Shown piece after piece: positions 1-10,145 of a DNA stretch of 64,000 nt. Within the stretch, counting starts at the first letter, position 1. Each line of letters opens with the position of its first letter. The position numbers were made by a program, and so were the translations under genes. This DNA comes from Clostridia bacterium (GTDB lineage: Bacteria > Bacillota > Clostridia > Lachnospirales > Lachnospiraceae). Under the pieces are notes generated by a model, which ran no database searches, was not told the DNA's origin, and was given only the letters and a program-made list of their open reading frames with translations. The stretch covers positions 1-64,000 of the forward strand of contig QKJQ01000031.1 in the NCBI GenBank assembly GCA_003249225.1, read 5' to 3'.

Positions 1-197
1 CTCCACAAAGGGACTTCAGGGCGCCGTCGGTGCTTGACGCGCAGGAGAGGATATACGCTCTTCGTATCATCTTCTGCACGTTTATGCACCGCTACGAGCG
101 AGCCTCAAAGCGAAAGCGCGTCCCTGGTGGATATGGATCGGGCCACTGTCTGACCCCAAATTCGTTATCTTGAACAGCGCCCATAAACCCCTGCCGC
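1..197. other. Left edge, no gene recognised
   Basis: This stretch is more GC-rich than the following 800 bases. It carries no convincing open frame on either strand that can be tied to a start and ribosome binding site inside the window. It may be the end of something lying outside the window. I see no tRNA, repeat array or terminator in it. Confidence 0.3.
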
Positions 198-911
198 TCA
201 AACCTGTATGGAGTTCCTCGGGAACAGCCCCGAATCAGAATCCGGCTCCCCATTGGCATAGAGATGCGAAGTATCCCCTATTTTACGGCATCGAAATGCT
301 GCTTTTCCGGGAATCCTCTCCTCCGTAGTGACAACCGTAACCGAAGTTGGCGCCAAAAAACAGCTCTGCCAAAGAACAACAGGAGAAATCGACATAAGAT
401 GTGCTAAAACAAGACATTGTGCTCCAAGATGACAGAAAATCACGATCGTAGCATCACTGCCAGGGTTAGCTTCATAGTATCTTCCGTTCCTGTAGTAACC
501 ATATTCTTTCAGCAATTCATCGAATTCTCTTTCAACACGCAGACTTTCTTCGGCCACATCCCCGGTCTGCATGACATCACTGTATCGCCATTGATTTGGA
601 TCGTATAATTCGTCCTTTACTGTCCAGTACTCCGGCATAAAATCCCATGGGACATGTAATCTATTCGTATGTGGATTTATAATCGGTGCACGAAATTCTC
701 TCATGAACTCCAGAATCTCTGGTTCTTTTCCGGTATTCTTCATCGCTGCTTTTGCGGTATCCTTTGCTCTTCCAAGCGGAGAGCAATAAAACTTAGTAAC
801 GTTGATCTTATCAATGCGCTCGGTCAGCATAGAAGCTTCCCGAAATCCCTTTTCTGTTAATGAATCCTTTTCATAATCCGGATCTCCATGCCTAACAAAT
901 ATTATATTCAT
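198..911 (-). CDS. Histidine phosphatase family protein
   Basis: A 237-aa protein of the phosphoglycerate-mutase-like histidine phosphatase superfamily. The N-terminus reads MNIIFVRHGDPDY, giving the catalytic RHG motif with the phospho-accepting histidine at residue 8. A CSPLGRAKDTA segment follows, where the family binds phosphate, and a late VIFCHLGA histidine matches the second catalytic His. I chose the ATG at 911 because it gives the family's usual N-terminus and has GGAG a few bases upstream; an in-frame ATG at 923 is less likely. The substrate cannot be told from sequence: the family includes mutases, sugar phosphatases and phosphoprotein phosphatases. It stands alone, divergent from the chemotaxis operon, with no signal peptide, so it should be cytoplasmic. 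Confidence 0.85.
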   Translation of the reverse strand: MNIIFVRHGDPDYEKDSLTEKGFREASMLTERIDKINVTKFYCSPLGRAKDTAKAAMKNTGKEPEILEFMREFRAPIINPHTNRLHVPWDFMPEYWTVKDELYDPNQWRYSDVMQTGDVAEESLRVEREFDELLKEYGYYRNGRYYEANPGSDATIVIFCHLGAQCLVLAHLMSISPVVLWQSCFLAPTSVTVVTTEERIPGKAAFRCRKIGDTSHLYANGEPDSDSGLFPRNSIQV

Positions 912-1138
912 GCTTTTCTCCATTCTCTGGCAAGTAATCGTCTTCAACCATCGATTCGTTCCGTTCATTCTTATTGCCTTTCCTATTCTATCATGCCCCA
1001 ATCCTGCGAGCAACCTGATTGCTTTATTCTAACATGTTTCTTTTTCATGTTTTAATTGTATAATAATTTCAATTTGTGATGTTTTATGTAATTTAAAGCA
1101 CCTTGCGTGACGTTGATATCATGTTATCGCTATTGTGA

Positions 1139-1167
1139 TTGACATAAGCTTCCTTTTTGTATATAAT
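1139..1167 (+). promoter_or_regulatory. Consensus sigma-A promoter of the chemotaxis operon
   Basis: TTGACA at 1139-1144 and TATAAT at 1162-1167 are separated by exactly 17 bp. Both hexamers match the housekeeping consensus perfectly. Transcription should start near 1174 and leave a leader of about 87 nt before cheA. A housekeeping rather than a flagellar (sigma-D) promoter is worth noting for a chemotaxis operon. Confidence 0.85.
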
Positions 1168-1260
1168 TATTGTAATATTTCTTTACGTGTTGTTTTGTTT
1201 TCGACTTGCTCTGCAGAAAACTTTTTACCGCCTTCTAAACATATCTGAAAGGGGAAAATC

Positions 1261-3579
1261 ATGGCAGAATTTACTTTAAATGAACCTATGCTGGAGATGT
1301 ATATCTTTGAGACCAACCAACAGCTTGAACAGTTGGAGCGGGTCGTGATTGCCAGTGAAAAATCCGGCAAATACTCCGATACGGATGTAAATGAAATTTT
1401 CCGATTTATGCACACCATAAAGGGTTCTTCTGCAATGATGCTCTTTAACGGTATTTCCTCTCTTGCACATACCATTGAAGATCTCTTCTACTATATACGT
1501 GAACAAAAACCGACGGATGTTGATTATTCAACACTTACAGACCTTGTTTTGGAAGTTCTTGACTTCATAAAGATTGAAGTTGTTAAGATAAAGAATGGTG
1601 ATGATGTCGATGGTGATCCAAAAGAAATCATTGATGAAATCAAGGCATTTCTTAATGATCTGAAAGCCGATCTGCCAAAAGATGCCGTTGTTAAAGAGAA
1701 ACCTGCCTCAACAAAGAAGCAGCAATACTACATTGCTACCGATAAAAGTGCAAAACCTTCCTCTGAGAATATGTTCAAAGCAAATATTCTATTCCAGGAA
1801 GGCTGCGAGATGGAGAATATCCGTGGATATACCATCGTGCATAATATGAAAGATCATGCATTGGAAGTTTATCACATTCCTACGGACATAATTGAAAATG
1901 AAGACAGTTCGCTTTACATTCGTGAACATGGCTTTGATTTATATCTCGTTACCAAGAAAACCTACGATGAGATCTATGATATGCTGATGAAAACCATCTT
2001 TCTTCGTCAGTTAACGCTTGTGCAGCTGGAAACCGAAGATGAGTTTACCCAGTTTCGTTCCAAAAAGCCAACTGGTCCAGATCCCATACAGATTCCGAAA
2101 ATCGAAAAGTCAAACACCGTTGCTCCGGAAATATTACCAGAAGCTTCCAACGAGCCTTCCGGGTCTGGTCAGGTCATTCTGGCTGAAGCTTATCAGGCAG
2201 AACCGGAATCAACAACCGAGACAATTTCAATATCTTTACAAGAGGATACCGAAAAAGACGACATAGCACAAAAAGCCGATATGACTTCCTCCGATGCGCA
2301 GAGCGTTGCTTCACAGAAAGCCCCCTCTACAGCAAAGCAAGGCAGTTCACAGGCACATCCATCTGCGAATCATGCACCCGGCTCGGATAGCAATGCCACG
2401 ACCCAGTCTTTTATCAGTGTCAATGTGGAGAAGCTTGACCGGCTGATGGACCTGGTCGGTGAGATGGTTATTGCCGAGGCAATGGTCACCCAAAATCCAG
2501 CCATAAAGGATCTTGAGATCGATAACTTCCAGAAGTCTGCGGGACAGCTTCATAAAATAACCAGCGAACTGCAAGATATGGTCATGGCAATCCGTATGGT
2601 TCCTCTTTCGACCACATTTATGAAAATGCAGCGTATCACCCGCGATATGTGTAAAAAACTTGGGAAAGAAGTGACCCTTGCTTTGATCGGCGAAGAGACT
2701 GAGGTTGATAAGAATATCATCGAAAGCATTTCCGATCCGCTTATGCATGTCATTCGAAATGCACTGGATCATGGTATCGAAGATGCGGAAGAACGACTTA
2801 AAAAGGGAAAAGACCGCGTTGGAAAAGTAATTCTTGAAGCTAAAAATTCCGGCAGTGATGTTCTCGTCCTGATAAAAGATGACGGAAAAGGTCTGCGAAG
2901 AGATAAGATATTGGCAAAAGCAAGAGAACATGGGCTGATTGATAAAGCAGATTCTGAGATCTCCGATCAGGAAGTTTATTCACTCATTCTTCTTCCCGGT
3001 TTTTCGACAAAGGAAAAGGTCACAGAGTATTCAGGCCGCGGCGTTGGCATGGATGTTGTTGTGAAAAATCTCGAATCCGTGGGCGGTTCAGTTATCGTTG
3101 ACAGCGAAGAGGATGTCGGGACTACCATAACTTTAAAAATACCATTAACGCTCGCTATCATTGATGGAATGAATTTGAAAGTCGGTAAATCCAGGTATAC
3201 CATACCGATTGTTGCCATAAAGGAATCGTTCCGTCCAATGCCTGAGAGTTTACTGGAAGATCCGAACGGAAACGAAATGATTATGGTCCGTGGACAATGT
3301 TATCCAGTCCTGCGTCTGCATCGCCAATTCAATGTGGAGACCAAAATCACTGATTTTACGGAAGGCATTTTAATTATGGTTGAACACGACGGAAAGAGCT
3401 GCTGCCTCTTTGCGGATGAACTGCTTGGTCAGCAACAGGTTGTTGTAAAGGCACTGCCTAATTACATAAAACGTAAGAAGCGTATTACTGGGCTTGGTGG
3501 CTGTACCCTTCTGGGCGACGGAAACATCAGTTTGATTATTGATATTGGCAGTCTGCTATCGAATACAGATGGTATGTGA
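1261..3579 (+). CDS. cheA: Chemotaxis histidine kinase CheA
   Basis: A 772-aa CheA with the full domain order. An N-terminal HPt domain has its phospho-histidine in MHTIKGSS (H51). A linker and a P2-like CheY/CheB docking region cover about 165-265, followed by a low-complexity Ser/Gln/Pro linker to about 380. The dimerisation helices begin at about 383 (SVNVEKLDRLMDLVGEM). The HATPase domain has the N box near 497 (VIRNALDHGIED) and a GRGVGMDVV G box near 591. The last 130 residues form a CheW-like regulatory domain. CheA couples receptor arrays to phosphorylation of CheY and CheB at the cytoplasmic membrane. The ATG at 1261 has GAAAGGGG upstream. It is the first gene of an operon running to about 12.7 kb. 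Confidence 0.97.
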   Translation: MAEFTLNEPMLEMYIFETNQQLEQLERVVIASEKSGKYSDTDVNEIFRFMHTIKGSSAMMLFNGISSLAHTIEDLFYYIREQKPTDVDYSTLTDLVLEVLDFIKIEVVKIKNGDDVDGDPKEIIDEIKAFLNDLKADLPKDAVVKEKPASTKKQQYYIATDKSAKPSSENMFKANILFQEGCEMENIRGYTIVHNMKDHALEVYHIPTDIIENEDSSLYIREHGFDLYLVTKKTYDEIYDMLMKTIFLRQLTLVQLETEDEFTQFRSKKPTGPDPIQIPKIEKSNTVAPEILPEASNEPSGSGQVILAEAYQAEPESTTETISISLQEDTEKDDIAQKADMTSSDAQSVASQKAPSTAKQGSSQAHPSANHAPGSDSNATTQSFISVNVEKLDRLMDLVGEMVIAEAMVTQNPAIKDLEIDNFQKSAGQLHKITSELQDMVMAIRMVPLSTTFMKMQRITRDMCKKLGKEVTLALIGEETEVDKNIIESISDPLMHVIRNALDHGIEDAEERLKKGKDRVGKVILEAKNSGSDVLVLIKDDGKGLRRDKILAKAREHGLIDKADSEISDQEVYSLILLPGFSTKEKVTEYSGRGVGMDVVVKNLESVGGSVIVDSEEDVGTTITLKIPLTLAIIDGMNLKVGKSRYTIPIVAIKESFRPMPESLLEDPNGNEMIMVRGQCYPVLRLHRQFNVETKITDFTEGILIMVEHDGKSCCLFADELLGQQQVVVKALPNYIKRKKRITGLGGCTLLGDGNISLIIDIGSLLSNTDGM

Positions 3580-3755
3580 CCCTTCTGGCATTATCCTTTG
3601 CTCACTGCTCATGCAGTCTCAAACAACCTTATGCCGCACCGTAACACATAAAATACATGAATGTAAAGCTCTTTTCATTGTCTGGTTCATGCATACTTGT
3701 TACCGCATATACAATCTCACAATGCGCCGCACAAAGCGCAGGAATAGGGGTTAAA

Positions 3756-4250
3756 ATGAAGAATGAAACTGTTCTTGATCTATACGAAGAAGAAGACACT
3801 CAAAAAGGTAAATTTCTGACCTTCACATTAGGGGTAGAAGCCTATGGTCTGGAAATATCCTACGTAACTGAAATCGTTGGAATCCAACCGATAACTGAGG
3901 TCCCAGAACTTCCTGATTATGTCAAGGGAATAATCAATCTGCGAGGTAAGATCATCCCAGTTATGGATGTCCGGATTCGCTTCAAAAAGAAGGAGTCGGA
4001 ATACGATGACCGTACCTGCATCATTGTAATTGACATTCAGGATATCTCAATCGGTATGATTGTAGATTCGGTCACGGAAGTTCTTTCCATTCCGGATCAT
4101 GAAATCGTCCCCCCTCCGGATATAAGCAAAGCACAGAAAAAATATATTAAGGGAATTGGAAAAACACAAGATGAAGTTGTTCTGATTCTTGATTGCGAAA
4201 AACTTCTTGAAGATGATGAACTTGATTCCTTTGGTCGTTTCGAACCATAG
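3756..4250 (+). CDS. cheW: Chemotaxis coupling protein CheW
   Basis: A 164-aa single CheW domain (KFLTFTLGVEAYGLEI, then PDYVKGIINLRGKIIPVMD, then VDSVTEVL), the standard scaffold that links chemoreceptors to CheA. The frame stays open 33 codons upstream, but the ATG at 3756 is preceded by AGGGG at the right distance and gives the normal CheW length, so I start there. The gap to cheA is 176 bp, the widest in the operon, and holds no clear promoter or terminator. The C-terminus is acidic (EDDELDSFG). Confidence 0.95.
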   Translation: MKNETVLDLYEEEDTQKGKFLTFTLGVEAYGLEISYVTEIVGIQPITEVPELPDYVKGIINLRGKIIPVMDVRIRFKKKESEYDDRTCIIVIDIQDISIGMIVDSVTEVLSIPDHEIVPPPDISKAQKKYIKGIGKTQDEVVLILDCEKLLEDDELDSFGRFEP

Positions 4251-4318
4251 TCTGTATGAAAACCGATTCTTTATTTATTTCCTTCCCCTAATCATCCTAA
4301 GGAAAAGAGAGTTGAAAC

Positions 4319-5134
4319 GTGACAAATATAACGTTGAAAGAATTCCACATGCTAGCAGGTTTTATCGAAGAACATTATGGAATTCATTTGAAAGATGAAA
4401 AACAGTCAATGCTCGTTGGGCGATTGCAGAATGTCGTAGCAGAGTTGGGATTTCAAACATTCACACAATACTATGAATACCTGTTGAATGATAAATCCGG
4501 TCAGGCCGGTACTATGCTTGTCGATAAGATAACAACAAATCATACCTATTTTATGCGTGAGACCGGACATTTTTACTACTTCCGTGATGTAGTTCTTCCC
4601 TATCTGAAGGCAACTGTGCCGGATAAGGACTTACGAATCTGGTGCGCTGCCAGTTCGACCGGAGAAGAAGCCTACACTCTTGCTATGCTTATCGATGAGT
4701 TCTTTGCCAAGGAAAAAATGTTTTGGGACACGAAAATACTTGCTACTGACATTTCAGGAAATGTCCTGGAAAAAGCAAAAAAGGGAATCTATAGTAAGGA
4801 TCAGATTGCTCCCCTCCCTGCCGCCTGGAAAACACAGTATTTTAAACCCTATACCGAGTCATCCTATGTTGTGACCGAACGAATGAAGCATGAAGTCCTG
4901 TACCGAAAATTTAATTTAATGGAAGAGCATTATCCTTTTAAAAAGAAATTCCATGTAATCTTTTGCCGAAATGTCATGATTTATTTTGACCTGCCGACAA
5001 AAAATGAAGTCATACAAAAACTTTATGAGTCACTGCATCCCGGTGGCTATCTTTTCATCGGCCACTCGGAATCCATTAATCGGGAAAGTTCAGCATTTAA
5101 ATACATAAGTCCCGCAATTTACCGAAAAATCTAA
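4319..5134 (+). CDS. cheR: Chemoreceptor methyltransferase CheR (GTG start)
   Basis: A 271-aa CheR. The N-terminal helical domain covers about 1-75 (FIEEHYGIHLKDEKQSML). The SAM-dependent methyltransferase domain follows, with the glycine-poor motif I region (LRIWCAASSTGEEAYTLAM) and the conserved FCRNVMIYFD motif near residue 220. It methylates receptor glutamates during adaptation. The GTG at 4319 is chosen because it restores the family's N-terminus and has AAGGAAAAGAGAG upstream; the ATG at 4349 would cut into the first helix. It is followed by cheB after 18 bp. Confidence 0.95.
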   Translation: MTNITLKEFHMLAGFIEEHYGIHLKDEKQSMLVGRLQNVVAELGFQTFTQYYEYLLNDKSGQAGTMLVDKITTNHTYFMRETGHFYYFRDVVLPYLKATVPDKDLRIWCAASSTGEEAYTLAMLIDEFFAKEKMFWDTKILATDISGNVLEKAKKGIYSKDQIAPLPAAWKTQYFKPYTESSYVVTERMKHEVLYRKFNLMEEHYPFKKKFHVIFCRNVMIYFDLPTKNEVIQKLYESLHPGGYLFIGHSESINRESSAFKYISPAIYRKI

Positions 5135-5152
5135 TTGAGAAAAGGAGCATCC

Positions 5153-6169
5153 ATGGGAAAGAAAATCAAAGTGTTAATTATTGATGACAGTCTTGTCTTT
5201 CGGGAAGTACTATCCCGGGGAATATCTACTGACCCCCTCATCGATGTTGTGGCGAAAGCAGAGGACCCTTTTGATGCCCGAGATAAAATCCTTGAGTTTG
5301 AACCGGATGTGATCACCTGCGATGTGGAAATGCCTAAAATGAATGGAATTGAGTTTATAAGACGTCTCCTTCCGCAATATCCCGTACCAACAATTGTTGT
5401 TAGTTCTGTAAGCAGTGCCGTTTTTGATGCTATGGATGCGGGCGCTGTTGATTTTGTAACAAAACCGAATGTTCAGTCTGCTCAAAGTGTTGAAAGCTTT
5501 ATACGCGATCTGATCAATAAAATAAAGACGGTAAACGGCGCGACCATTGTTACCAACGCCGTTGAGAATAAAGAGTCTGTCAATGGGTCTCATACACTGG
5601 ATACCAAAAAAATAGTAGCCATTGGCGCATCGACCGGCGGAACGGAGGCAATTAGTGCACTCTTAAAGCAGCTGCCCCCTCAAATGCCGCCTATCGTTAT
5701 TGTGCAGCACATTCCTCCCCTGTTTTCCAAAATGTTCGCTGACAGATTAAATACCCTGACACCTTTTACGGTTAAGGAGGCAGCAAGCGGTGATTACCTG
5801 GAACCGGGCAAAATTCTTATTGCCCCCGGTGATCAGCACATCGCTGTCAAAAAAATAGGCGACCGCTATAAAATTGATGCCTTCCAGGGTGAAAAAGTAA
5901 ACGGACATTGTCCTTCTGTGGATGTATTGTTTCATTCTGTTGCCAAGGAGTGCAGGGAGAATGCCATTGGTGTCATTCTTACCGGTATGGGGTACGATGG
6001 AGCAAAGGGATTATTATCCATGCGAAGAAACGGAGCCAAGACCATCGGGCAAGATCAGTCTTCCTGTGTTGTCTATGGTATGCCAAAAGCAGCCTATGAT
6101 GCAGGTGCAGTGTTGCAGCAGGCCACTCTGCAGAAGATCCCCGGGCTTTTATGTGCCATGCTGCGGTAA
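5153..6169 (+). CDS. cheB: Chemotaxis methylesterase/glutaminase CheB
   Basis: A 338-aa two-domain CheB. The receiver domain covers about 1-120, with acidic pocket IIDDS, phospho-aspartate D57 in CDVEMP and signature Lys in TKPN. The methylesterase domain begins at about 150, with catalytic Ser160 in GASTGG, the QHIPP histidine and the late GMGYDGAKG aspartate. It removes receptor methyl groups when phosphorylated by CheA. ATG 5153 is chosen over an in-frame TTG at 5135 because AAAAGGAG lies five bases upstream. Its stop overlaps the start of cheD. Confidence 0.95.
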   Translation: MGKKIKVLIIDDSLVFREVLSRGISTDPLIDVVAKAEDPFDARDKILEFEPDVITCDVEMPKMNGIEFIRRLLPQYPVPTIVVSSVSSAVFDAMDAGAVDFVTKPNVQSAQSVESFIRDLINKIKTVNGATIVTNAVENKESVNGSHTLDTKKIVAIGASTGGTEAISALLKQLPPQMPPIVIVQHIPPLFSKMFADRLNTLTPFTVKEAASGDYLEPGKILIAPGDQHIAVKKIGDRYKIDAFQGEKVNGHCPSVDVLFHSVAKECRENAIGVILTGMGYDGAKGLLSMRRNGAKTIGQDQSSCVVYGMPKAAYDAGAVLQQATLQKIPGLLCAMLR

Positions 6170-6645
6170 TGACTATGGACATTATTGTTGGAATCGGAGA
6201 TTATGCATACTCGAACAAACAGAGTGATTACCTCAAAACTTACGCATTGGCTACCTGCGTCGGTGTTACTGTATACTGCCCCGTAACCTTAAGTGCAGGG
6301 ATGGTTCATATAGTTCTCCCGGACCATAGAAATTCCAGCAGTTATATAAGCAAAGCCGGATATTTTGCAAACATAGGCGTTCCTTTATTGATTACAAAGA
6401 TGCAAAAGGCTTTTGGATGTCAGACCAGTGACTTAAAAGTACAATTATTTGGGGGCGCAAATTCAATTAATCAAAACGACTGTTTTATGATAGGTTCTAA
6501 AAATGTTGAAGCCATTTCTGCTGTCTTGCACGAAATGGGGATTTCCTGTCATCGAACTTCAGTTGGCGGAAATGTAAGCCGAACTATTACACTTAGTGTA
6601 GCGACTGGTGTCGTAACAATTGCATCTCAACCTCTAAAATTCTAA
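6169..6645 (+). CDS. cheD: Chemoreceptor glutamine deamidase CheD
   Basis: A 158-aa CheD. The catalytic pair is visible as Cys30 in ALATCVGV and His47 in AGMVHIVLP, followed by the FGGANS motif. CheD deamidates receptor glutamines and in Bacillus-type systems is itself controlled by CheC, for which no gene is seen here. The ATG at 6169 overlaps the cheB stop by one base (TAATG), so translation is probably coupled. An ATG two codons later is the alternative start. Confidence 0.92.
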   Translation: MTMDIIVGIGDYAYSNKQSDYLKTYALATCVGVTVYCPVTLSAGMVHIVLPDHRNSSSYISKAGYFANIGVPLLITKMQKAFGCQTSDLKVQLFGGANSINQNDCFMIGSKNVEAISAVLHEMGISCHRTSVGGNVSRTITLSVATGVVTIASQPLKF

Positions 6646-6680
6646 TGTTTCTCTTTTGAACCGGAAAGGAACGGTTGCTT

Positions 6681-9600
6681 ATGTCAGAGGCGTTAAAATA
6701 TCTACATAAAAACCAGAGCAAATCAGCGGCTACCCTCGCTTCCATTGGCGATGGCGTTATTACTACGGATAAAAATGGACACATTGACTTCATGAACGAT
6801 ACAGCAAAAATCCTGACCGGCTGGACGCTTGAAGATGCTGTGCTTAAACCTTTGTCTGAGGTATTCCACATAATGAATCAGAACGCACGGCTGTCGATTG
6901 ATTATATTATCGACAGTGTTCTGGCCACTGGTGTTCCCAGTGGAATGCCAAAAAATTCAGAACTCCTTAATCGCAATGGAAACCACTACTATCTTTCGGC
7001 CAATGTTTCACCTATTACAGATTCATCAGGTAATATTCTGGGAACTGTTATTATCTTTCGTGACATCACAAGAATACACAACATGGAAGAAATGATATCC
7101 TATGAAAAGAATAATTTGCAAAATCTTTTTGAAACGATTCCCCTGGGCATGATTATCGTGGATTCCTCCCTTATTATCCAGCAGGTGAATCAGTCTCTGC
7201 TTATTCTCTTTGAACGCTCCAGAGAAGAACTGATTGGACAAATCATCGGGGATGGTTTTCCTGAACCGTTTCATATAAGAAGATCCGATGGAGGTTTTCA
7301 AAATTATACGACGCTGGAATTCCGCAGCGCCTTAAAAAAGATCCTTGATTCCGGTATTTATGCAAAGGATATCATCCTGCAAATTCCTGGGATGCTAAAC
7401 AGCAGGAATATCAGCCCTTGGTACCGGATCAATTTTACTCCGATCAGCCATATTGATGAATCCACCTTGCTGATCATCATTGAAGACATAACAAAACAGA
7501 TTGAAGAAGAGGAACGGCTTATCCTTGCTCAACGAGCCGGTTATAAGCTTCTGGACAGTCTGCCGGTTATGGTGTTGAAAGCCAATTCATCAAGGGAGTG
7601 CGATTATGTTAATCAGACCTTTGCTGACTTTATCGGAAAAGATAAGGAACAGGCTTTCTTTGAAATGGATAAGCACATACATCCCGAGGATATCGATAAG
7701 TTTTTCTCTCTTTATTATGATGCATTTGCCGGCATGAAGCGGTTGGAAATGGAACTTCGGCTTCGCAGGAGTGATAATGAATACCGGAACGTACGAGCAG
7801 TCGCACAGCCCTACTATGATGTAACAGACAGCTTTTCTGGATTCATCGGGACACTGTTTGATATGACTGAATCAATCAAAGCAGAAAATACCATCCGGGA
7901 GCAACAGGAAAAGTATCGTATGCTTTTTATGAACATGGACAGTGCCTTTTCCTACTATGAAAAAATCTGCAATGAGAACGGCGAGATTATTGATCTGCGC
8001 TTCGAAGAAGTGAACGGAACCTATGAGGAAATGTTTCATTTAAAACGAGAGGCTCTGATCGGGAAAACCTTCCTTGAAGTTTTTGGATATGGAAGCTTCG
8101 ACACACAGCGCCTTATCAGTCTTTACAAGACTCTGATTGATGGGTCTGGATCCTTTCACCTAGACGAATACTATTCCAGAATCTTCAATACATGGTTTTC
8201 CATATCTCTTTATACCTCGGATGAGAACCATGTTGCCATATTATACTCTGACATCAATGATAAAAAGCATTCCGAAATTGAACTGCAGAGCGCCATGGAA
8301 CAAGCCGAGGTCGCAAGCCGCGCGAAAAGTGAATTTCTGGCAAATATGAGTCACGAGATCCGAACGCCCCTTAATGGTATTGTTGGAATGATCGATCTGA
8401 CTCTGATGACAAATACAAGCCCGGAACAGAAGGAAAACCTGCTTATCGCAAAGGATTGTGCGAACACCCTTTTAAATATCATCAACGACATCCTTGACTT
8501 TTCAAAACTCGAAGCCGGAAAGATGACAATCAAGAACATCAATTTTAACGTTTCCTCCATTCTTGAAGAAGTTAAGATGTCAAATATCATGCATGCCAGA
8601 AAAAAAGGTCTCGAAATTGCAATTGAGCTTGAGTCAGGACTTCCTCCACACCTGTATGGTGATGCGAACCGTATACGGCAGGTTCTGAACAACTTAACCA
8701 GCAATGCCATAAAATTCACGGAGTCCGGTACGATAACCATACGTGTAAAACGCTCTGATTCTCTTGAAAATGCAAGGCTGTACACATTTTCCGTTACCGA
8801 TACAGGCATTGGTATTTCACCGGAGAACAGTTCTCAGCTTTTCAAAAGCTTTACACAGATCGATGGTTCCTTTACACGAACCTACGGCGGCACCGGGCTT
8901 GGTCTGGTCATCAGCAAACAGCTGGTAGAGATGATGAACGGTCAGATCGATCTGGAAAGTGAGCTAGGCAAAGGCAGCACCTTCTTCTTCACGATTCCAC
9001 TTGCAAATGGTGAAATCCATGCTCCGAGCCGACAGGAAATTGCACCGGAACGTGTCCGCAATCTCGGACATCTTATGCTTGCAGAAGACGATAAAATCAA
9101 CCAGATTGTAATCACACGCATGCTTAAAAAGTGGGGCTACAGCTATGATGTTGTAAACAATGGTTCCGAGGCACTAGACCTTTTAAAAGAAAAACCATTT
9201 GATCTTATTCTTATGGACATACAGATGCCGGTAATGGATGGTATTGAAACCACAAAACGAATCCGTCAGATGGAAGGAGAAGATAAACATACCATCATTA
9301 TTGCAGTAACAGCTTTTGCTTTATCTGGTGACCGTGAAAAATTTATGAGCATAGGAATGGATGATTATATAGCCAAACCGATCGTTATGGATAAGCTGGA
9401 AGCATTGATATCAAAGCATCTTATGAAAGCAAGAGCCGTGCCGGTCAGCGAGTCCGTCCAAAAGACCAGTTTTACAAAAGAGCAGGCCGTAATAGCAGAC
9501 GAAAGTATTAAGAATATTATAAATATCATGGAGCAAAAAGATTACGAACAGCTGGAAGCAGCCGTGCATCAGTTAAAAGTATTCTTTGAGAAAAATGAAT

Positions 9601-9740
9601 TTGAAGAATTACGAAACCGTACTTTCATGGTAGAACTGGCCGTTCGCCGTGAAAACTATCTTCAAACAGAACAGAATCTGACACTTTTGCAGCAAAAAAT
9701 AAGCAGTTACAGCAACAACGAAGGAGGAGTAAACGAATGA
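6681..9740 (+). CDS. Multi-PAS hybrid histidine kinase
   Basis: A 1019-aa soluble hybrid kinase with no membrane segment. I see four PAS-like regions at about 15-130, 135-275, 285-395 and 405-525. A HisKA helix follows with phospho-His558 (NMSHEIRTPLNG), then an HATPase domain (N box SNAIKFTESG; G boxes TGIGIS and YGGTGLGL), a receiver domain with phospho-Asp846 (LILMDIQMP), and a C-terminal helical tail of about 100 residues of unknown role that lacks an obvious HPt histidine motif. The ATG at 6681 has GGAAAGGA ten bases upstream. It ends by overlapping the next receiver gene by 4 bp (ATGA), so the two are co-translated. The position in the chemotaxis operon suggests it feeds another cytoplasmic signal into motility; the ligand is unknown. 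Confidence 0.93.
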   Translation: MSEALKYLHKNQSKSAATLASIGDGVITTDKNGHIDFMNDTAKILTGWTLEDAVLKPLSEVFHIMNQNARLSIDYIIDSVLATGVPSGMPKNSELLNRNGNHYYLSANVSPITDSSGNILGTVIIFRDITRIHNMEEMISYEKNNLQNLFETIPLGMIIVDSSLIIQQVNQSLLILFERSREELIGQIIGDGFPEPFHIRRSDGGFQNYTTLEFRSALKKILDSGIYAKDIILQIPGMLNSRNISPWYRINFTPISHIDESTLLIIIEDITKQIEEEERLILAQRAGYKLLDSLPVMVLKANSSRECDYVNQTFADFIGKDKEQAFFEMDKHIHPEDIDKFFSLYYDAFAGMKRLEMELRLRRSDNEYRNVRAVAQPYYDVTDSFSGFIGTLFDMTESIKAENTIREQQEKYRMLFMNMDSAFSYYEKICNENGEIIDLRFEEVNGTYEEMFHLKREALIGKTFLEVFGYGSFDTQRLISLYKTLIDGSGSFHLDEYYSRIFNTWFSISLYTSDENHVAILYSDINDKKHSEIELQSAMEQAEVASRAKSEFLANMSHEIRTPLNGIVGMIDLTLMTNTSPEQKENLLIAKDCANTLLNIINDILDFSKLEAGKMTIKNINFNVSSILEEVKMSNIMHARKKGLEIAIELESGLPPHLYGDANRIRQVLNNLTSNAIKFTESGTITIRVKRSDSLENARLYTFSVTDTGIGISPENSSQLFKSFTQIDGSFTRTYGGTGLGLVISKQLVEMMNGQIDLESELGKGSTFFFTIPLANGEIHAPSRQEIAPERVRNLGHLMLAEDDKINQIVITRMLKKWGYSYDVVNNGSEALDLLKEKPFDLILMDIQMPVMDGIETTKRIRQMEGEDKHTIIIAVTAFALSGDREKFMSIGMDDYIAKPIVMDKLEALISKHLMKARAVPVSESVQKTSFTKEQAVIADESIKNIINIMEQKDYEQLEAAVHQLKVFFEKNEFEELRNRTFMVELAVRRENYLQTEQNLTLLQQKISSYSNNEGGVNE

Positions 9741-10132
9741 GAATACTGATTGCGGAAGATGACCTTGCCAGCAGAAAATTTTTAAGTAAGATGTTGTCGA
9801 TTTATGGTGAATGTGACATGGCAGTGGATGGGCTTGAGGCAGTGGATGCTTTTATGATATCGATTTCCGAAAACATGCCTTATGATTTGATCTGCCTCGA
9901 CATTATGATGCCAAAGATGGACGGTGTAAAAGTTCTCAAGACCATACGAAACCTCGAGGATCAGTATAATACGCCCCCTGAAAAAAAGGTTAAAATCATA
10001 ATGACAACGGCTCTCAGTGAAACAGAGATCATACAGAAATCCTTTGAGTATGAATGTGATGCTTACGCATCAAAACCTATTGATATGGTCAAATTCACAG
10101 AGGTAATGCAAAAAATTGGATTAATAGAGTAA
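9737..10132 (+). CDS. Stand-alone receiver protein, CheY-like
   Basis: A 131-aa single receiver domain: acidic pocket AEDD, phospho-acceptor D55 in CLDIMMPKMDG, switch Thr in MTTA and signature Lys in SKPID. No output domain follows. It may be the operon's CheY, contacting the flagellar switch, or a relay partner of the hybrid kinase just upstream, whose stop it overlaps by 4 bp. No other CheY-like gene lies in the operon. The gene symbol is left open because the two roles cannot be separated by sequence alone. Confidence 0.9.
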   Translation: MRILIAEDDLASRKFLSKMLSIYGECDMAVDGLEAVDAFMISISENMPYDLICLDIMMPKMDGVKVLKTIRNLEDQYNTPPEKKVKIIMTTALSETEIIQKSFEYECDAYASKPIDMVKFTEVMQKIGLIE

Positions 10133-10145
10133 AGGACTTGATTTC